From positions 1 through 14,394 of the forward strand of contig JAISXJ010000200.1 of assembly GCA_031270565.1 (NCBI GenBank): 14,394 nt of DNA. Reading direction: 5' to 3'. This document shows, in pieces, positions 13,639 to 14,394 of the stretch (positions are counted from its first letter, which is position 1; each line of letters starts with the position of its first letter). The notes below the pieces were generated by a model. The model did no database searches, was not told the origin of the DNA, and worked only from the letters and a program-made list of their open reading frames with translations. Origin of the DNA: Prevotellaceae bacterium. GTDB taxonomy: Bacteria; Bacteroidota; Bacteroidia; Bacteroidales; Paludibacteraceae. A program made the translations under genes and the position numbers.

Positions 13639-13683
13639 AGACAAACAGTAAAGCCCCCATCGCTGGAGGCTTTTTGTTTGTCT
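13639..13683 (+). terminator. Nested-stem intrinsic terminator
   Basis: AAAGCC-C-CCA, loop TCGC, TGG-A-GGCTTT forms a stem with one C/A mismatch and is followed by TTTTTGTTT. An outer pair AGACAAAC (13639-13646) / GTTTGTCT (13676-13683) extends the symmetry. It lies 56 nt after the tetR stop and 12 nt before the stop of the convergent FISUMP gene, so it can end the rightward operon. On the minus strand the tail is only TTTACTGTTT, a weaker signal. Confidence 0.75.
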
Positions 13684-13695
13684 CGGCAGTCGCTT

Positions 13696-14394
13696 TTATT
13701 CTGAAAGGCAACGCACACTGAAGCCGTACGACCGAGGGTAGATGCCGTACGTGCTCTCTCCACCGTTGTTGAAGAGCAGGTTGGAACCGTTAGTGCCATT
13801 AGCAGTAGAGCTCCAGTAGTAGCCGGTGCCGCCACGGTTGAGCAACGTACCATTGCTGTTGAGACGGTAGCCGGCAGCGGGCAAAACCAATGCGTCGCCG
13901 TATTTAATACCGTTGTCTTCTTCGCCGTTACTCCAGGTTGCAGTGCCGGCACTCCAGCTCGTGCCACCGTTAGCAGTGCGGGTTATGGTGTTATTGGCAA
14001 TCACGCCATCCCATTCTTCTTTTGTAGGTACACGCCAACCGGGAGGACAGGGATTGGCATCCGTCATGTTCCAGTCCTTGTCACCGCTGGGAGTGGAATT
14101 AGTCCACCAGGGAATACTGCCTGTAATGTCAATGTTTGTAGCCTGGCTTATAATAGTATCCTTGAGGCCGAATTTATAAATTGCTCCGAAAATCTCTTTC
14201 GAAGGCTTAAACGGATCTTTCGTTTCATCGGCGCCAAGATTGTGACACATGAATACTTTCCATACTCCGCTCGCCACATACGCCCCGCAACATGCACAAT
14301 CCTGAAGCGATATGTTCAGTTCAATGGCTCTGTCGATGTTGCCGTCATTATAAATGACATACAGTTTGAGTTTTAAGCCTGTGTCGCGGGTAAG
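13696..14394 (-). CDS. FISUMP-domain surface protein (3' part; start outside window)
   Basis: The frame is open from the window edge, giving 232 residues of the C-terminus; a GTG at 14277 is inside the frame and is not the real start. It carries the Fibrobacter succinogenes major paralogous (FISUMP) domain, a C-type-lectin-like fold found in exported proteins. Blocks seen: FMCHNLGADETKDPF, PWWTNSTPSGDKDWN, NPCPPGWRVPTKEEWDGVI, LPAAGYRLNSNG, GYYWSSTANG and, at the end, GFSVRCLSE. Upstream is DCACCGAYVASGVWK, the usual Cys-Cys-Gly lead-in seen in Bacteroidota versions. The function of these proteins is not established; surface binding is often supposed. Converges on the tetR operon across the terminator at 13639-13683. 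Confidence 0.88.
   Translation of the reverse strand, partial: LTRDTGLKLKLYVIYNDGNIDRAIELNISLQDCACCGAYVASGVWKVFMCHNLGADETKDPFKPSKEIFGAIYKFGLKDTIISQATNIDITGSIPWWTNSTPSGDKDWNMTDANPCPPGWRVPTKEEWDGVIANNTITRTANGGTSWSAGTATWSNGEEDNGIKYGDALVLPAAGYRLNSNGTLLNRGGTGYYWSSTANGTNGSNLLFNNGGESTYGIYPRSYGFSVRCLSE

Overview
The window is chromosomal DNA of a member of the phylum Bacteroidota, most likely order Bacteroidales. Family-level markers support this: a PorW/SprE-type lipoprotein, a TGS-domain uridine-kinase-like nucleoside kinase, DUF1573, DUF6261, DUF1599, a FISUMP-domain surface protein, and Bacteroidota-type promoter boxes (TAnnTTTG) instead of sigma70 boxes. The species cannot be read from this sequence.

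Layout. Positions 1-405 hold the 5' part of a small leftward ORF with a Pro/Ser-rich tail, inside a repeated promoter/leader element (copy 1). Positions 406-6450 are five leftward genes. In transcription order they are a DUF1573 secreted protein, the MeaB GTPase, a periplasmic FKBP-type prolyl isomerase, a PAP2-family membrane phosphatase and a long TPR lipoprotein of the PorW/SprE family; promoter boxes lie before DUF1573, meaB and porW. Positions 6451-7260 are a gene-poor spacer with a strong hairpin and copy 2 of the repeated element, now pointing right. Then come a DUF6261 gene (rightward) and, convergent to it, the nucleoside kinase (leftward). From 9883 a promoter starts a tight rightward operon: a Na/Pi-cotransporter-like membrane protein with a PhoU-like tail, a tandem DUF1599 protein, LpxH (lipid A synthesis) and a TetR regulator with a TTG start. 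A nested-stem terminator separates this operon from a convergent FISUMP-domain protein whose 5' end is cut off by the window.

Most genes are household or envelope functions. The standout is the pair of inverted copies (87-289 and 6862-7033) of a mobile-looking or duplicated cassette: promoter box, leader of about 37 nt, a start codon, about 27 near-identical codons containing a perfectly conserved 23-nt palindrome, and then a poly-C run of 8 or 7. Beyond the C run the two copies diverge completely: one continues as a Pro/Ser/Thr-rich reading frame, the other stops after six codons. In copy 2 one extra C would open a frame reaching to 13 nt before the DUF6261 start. This is the best candidate for something undescribed here.
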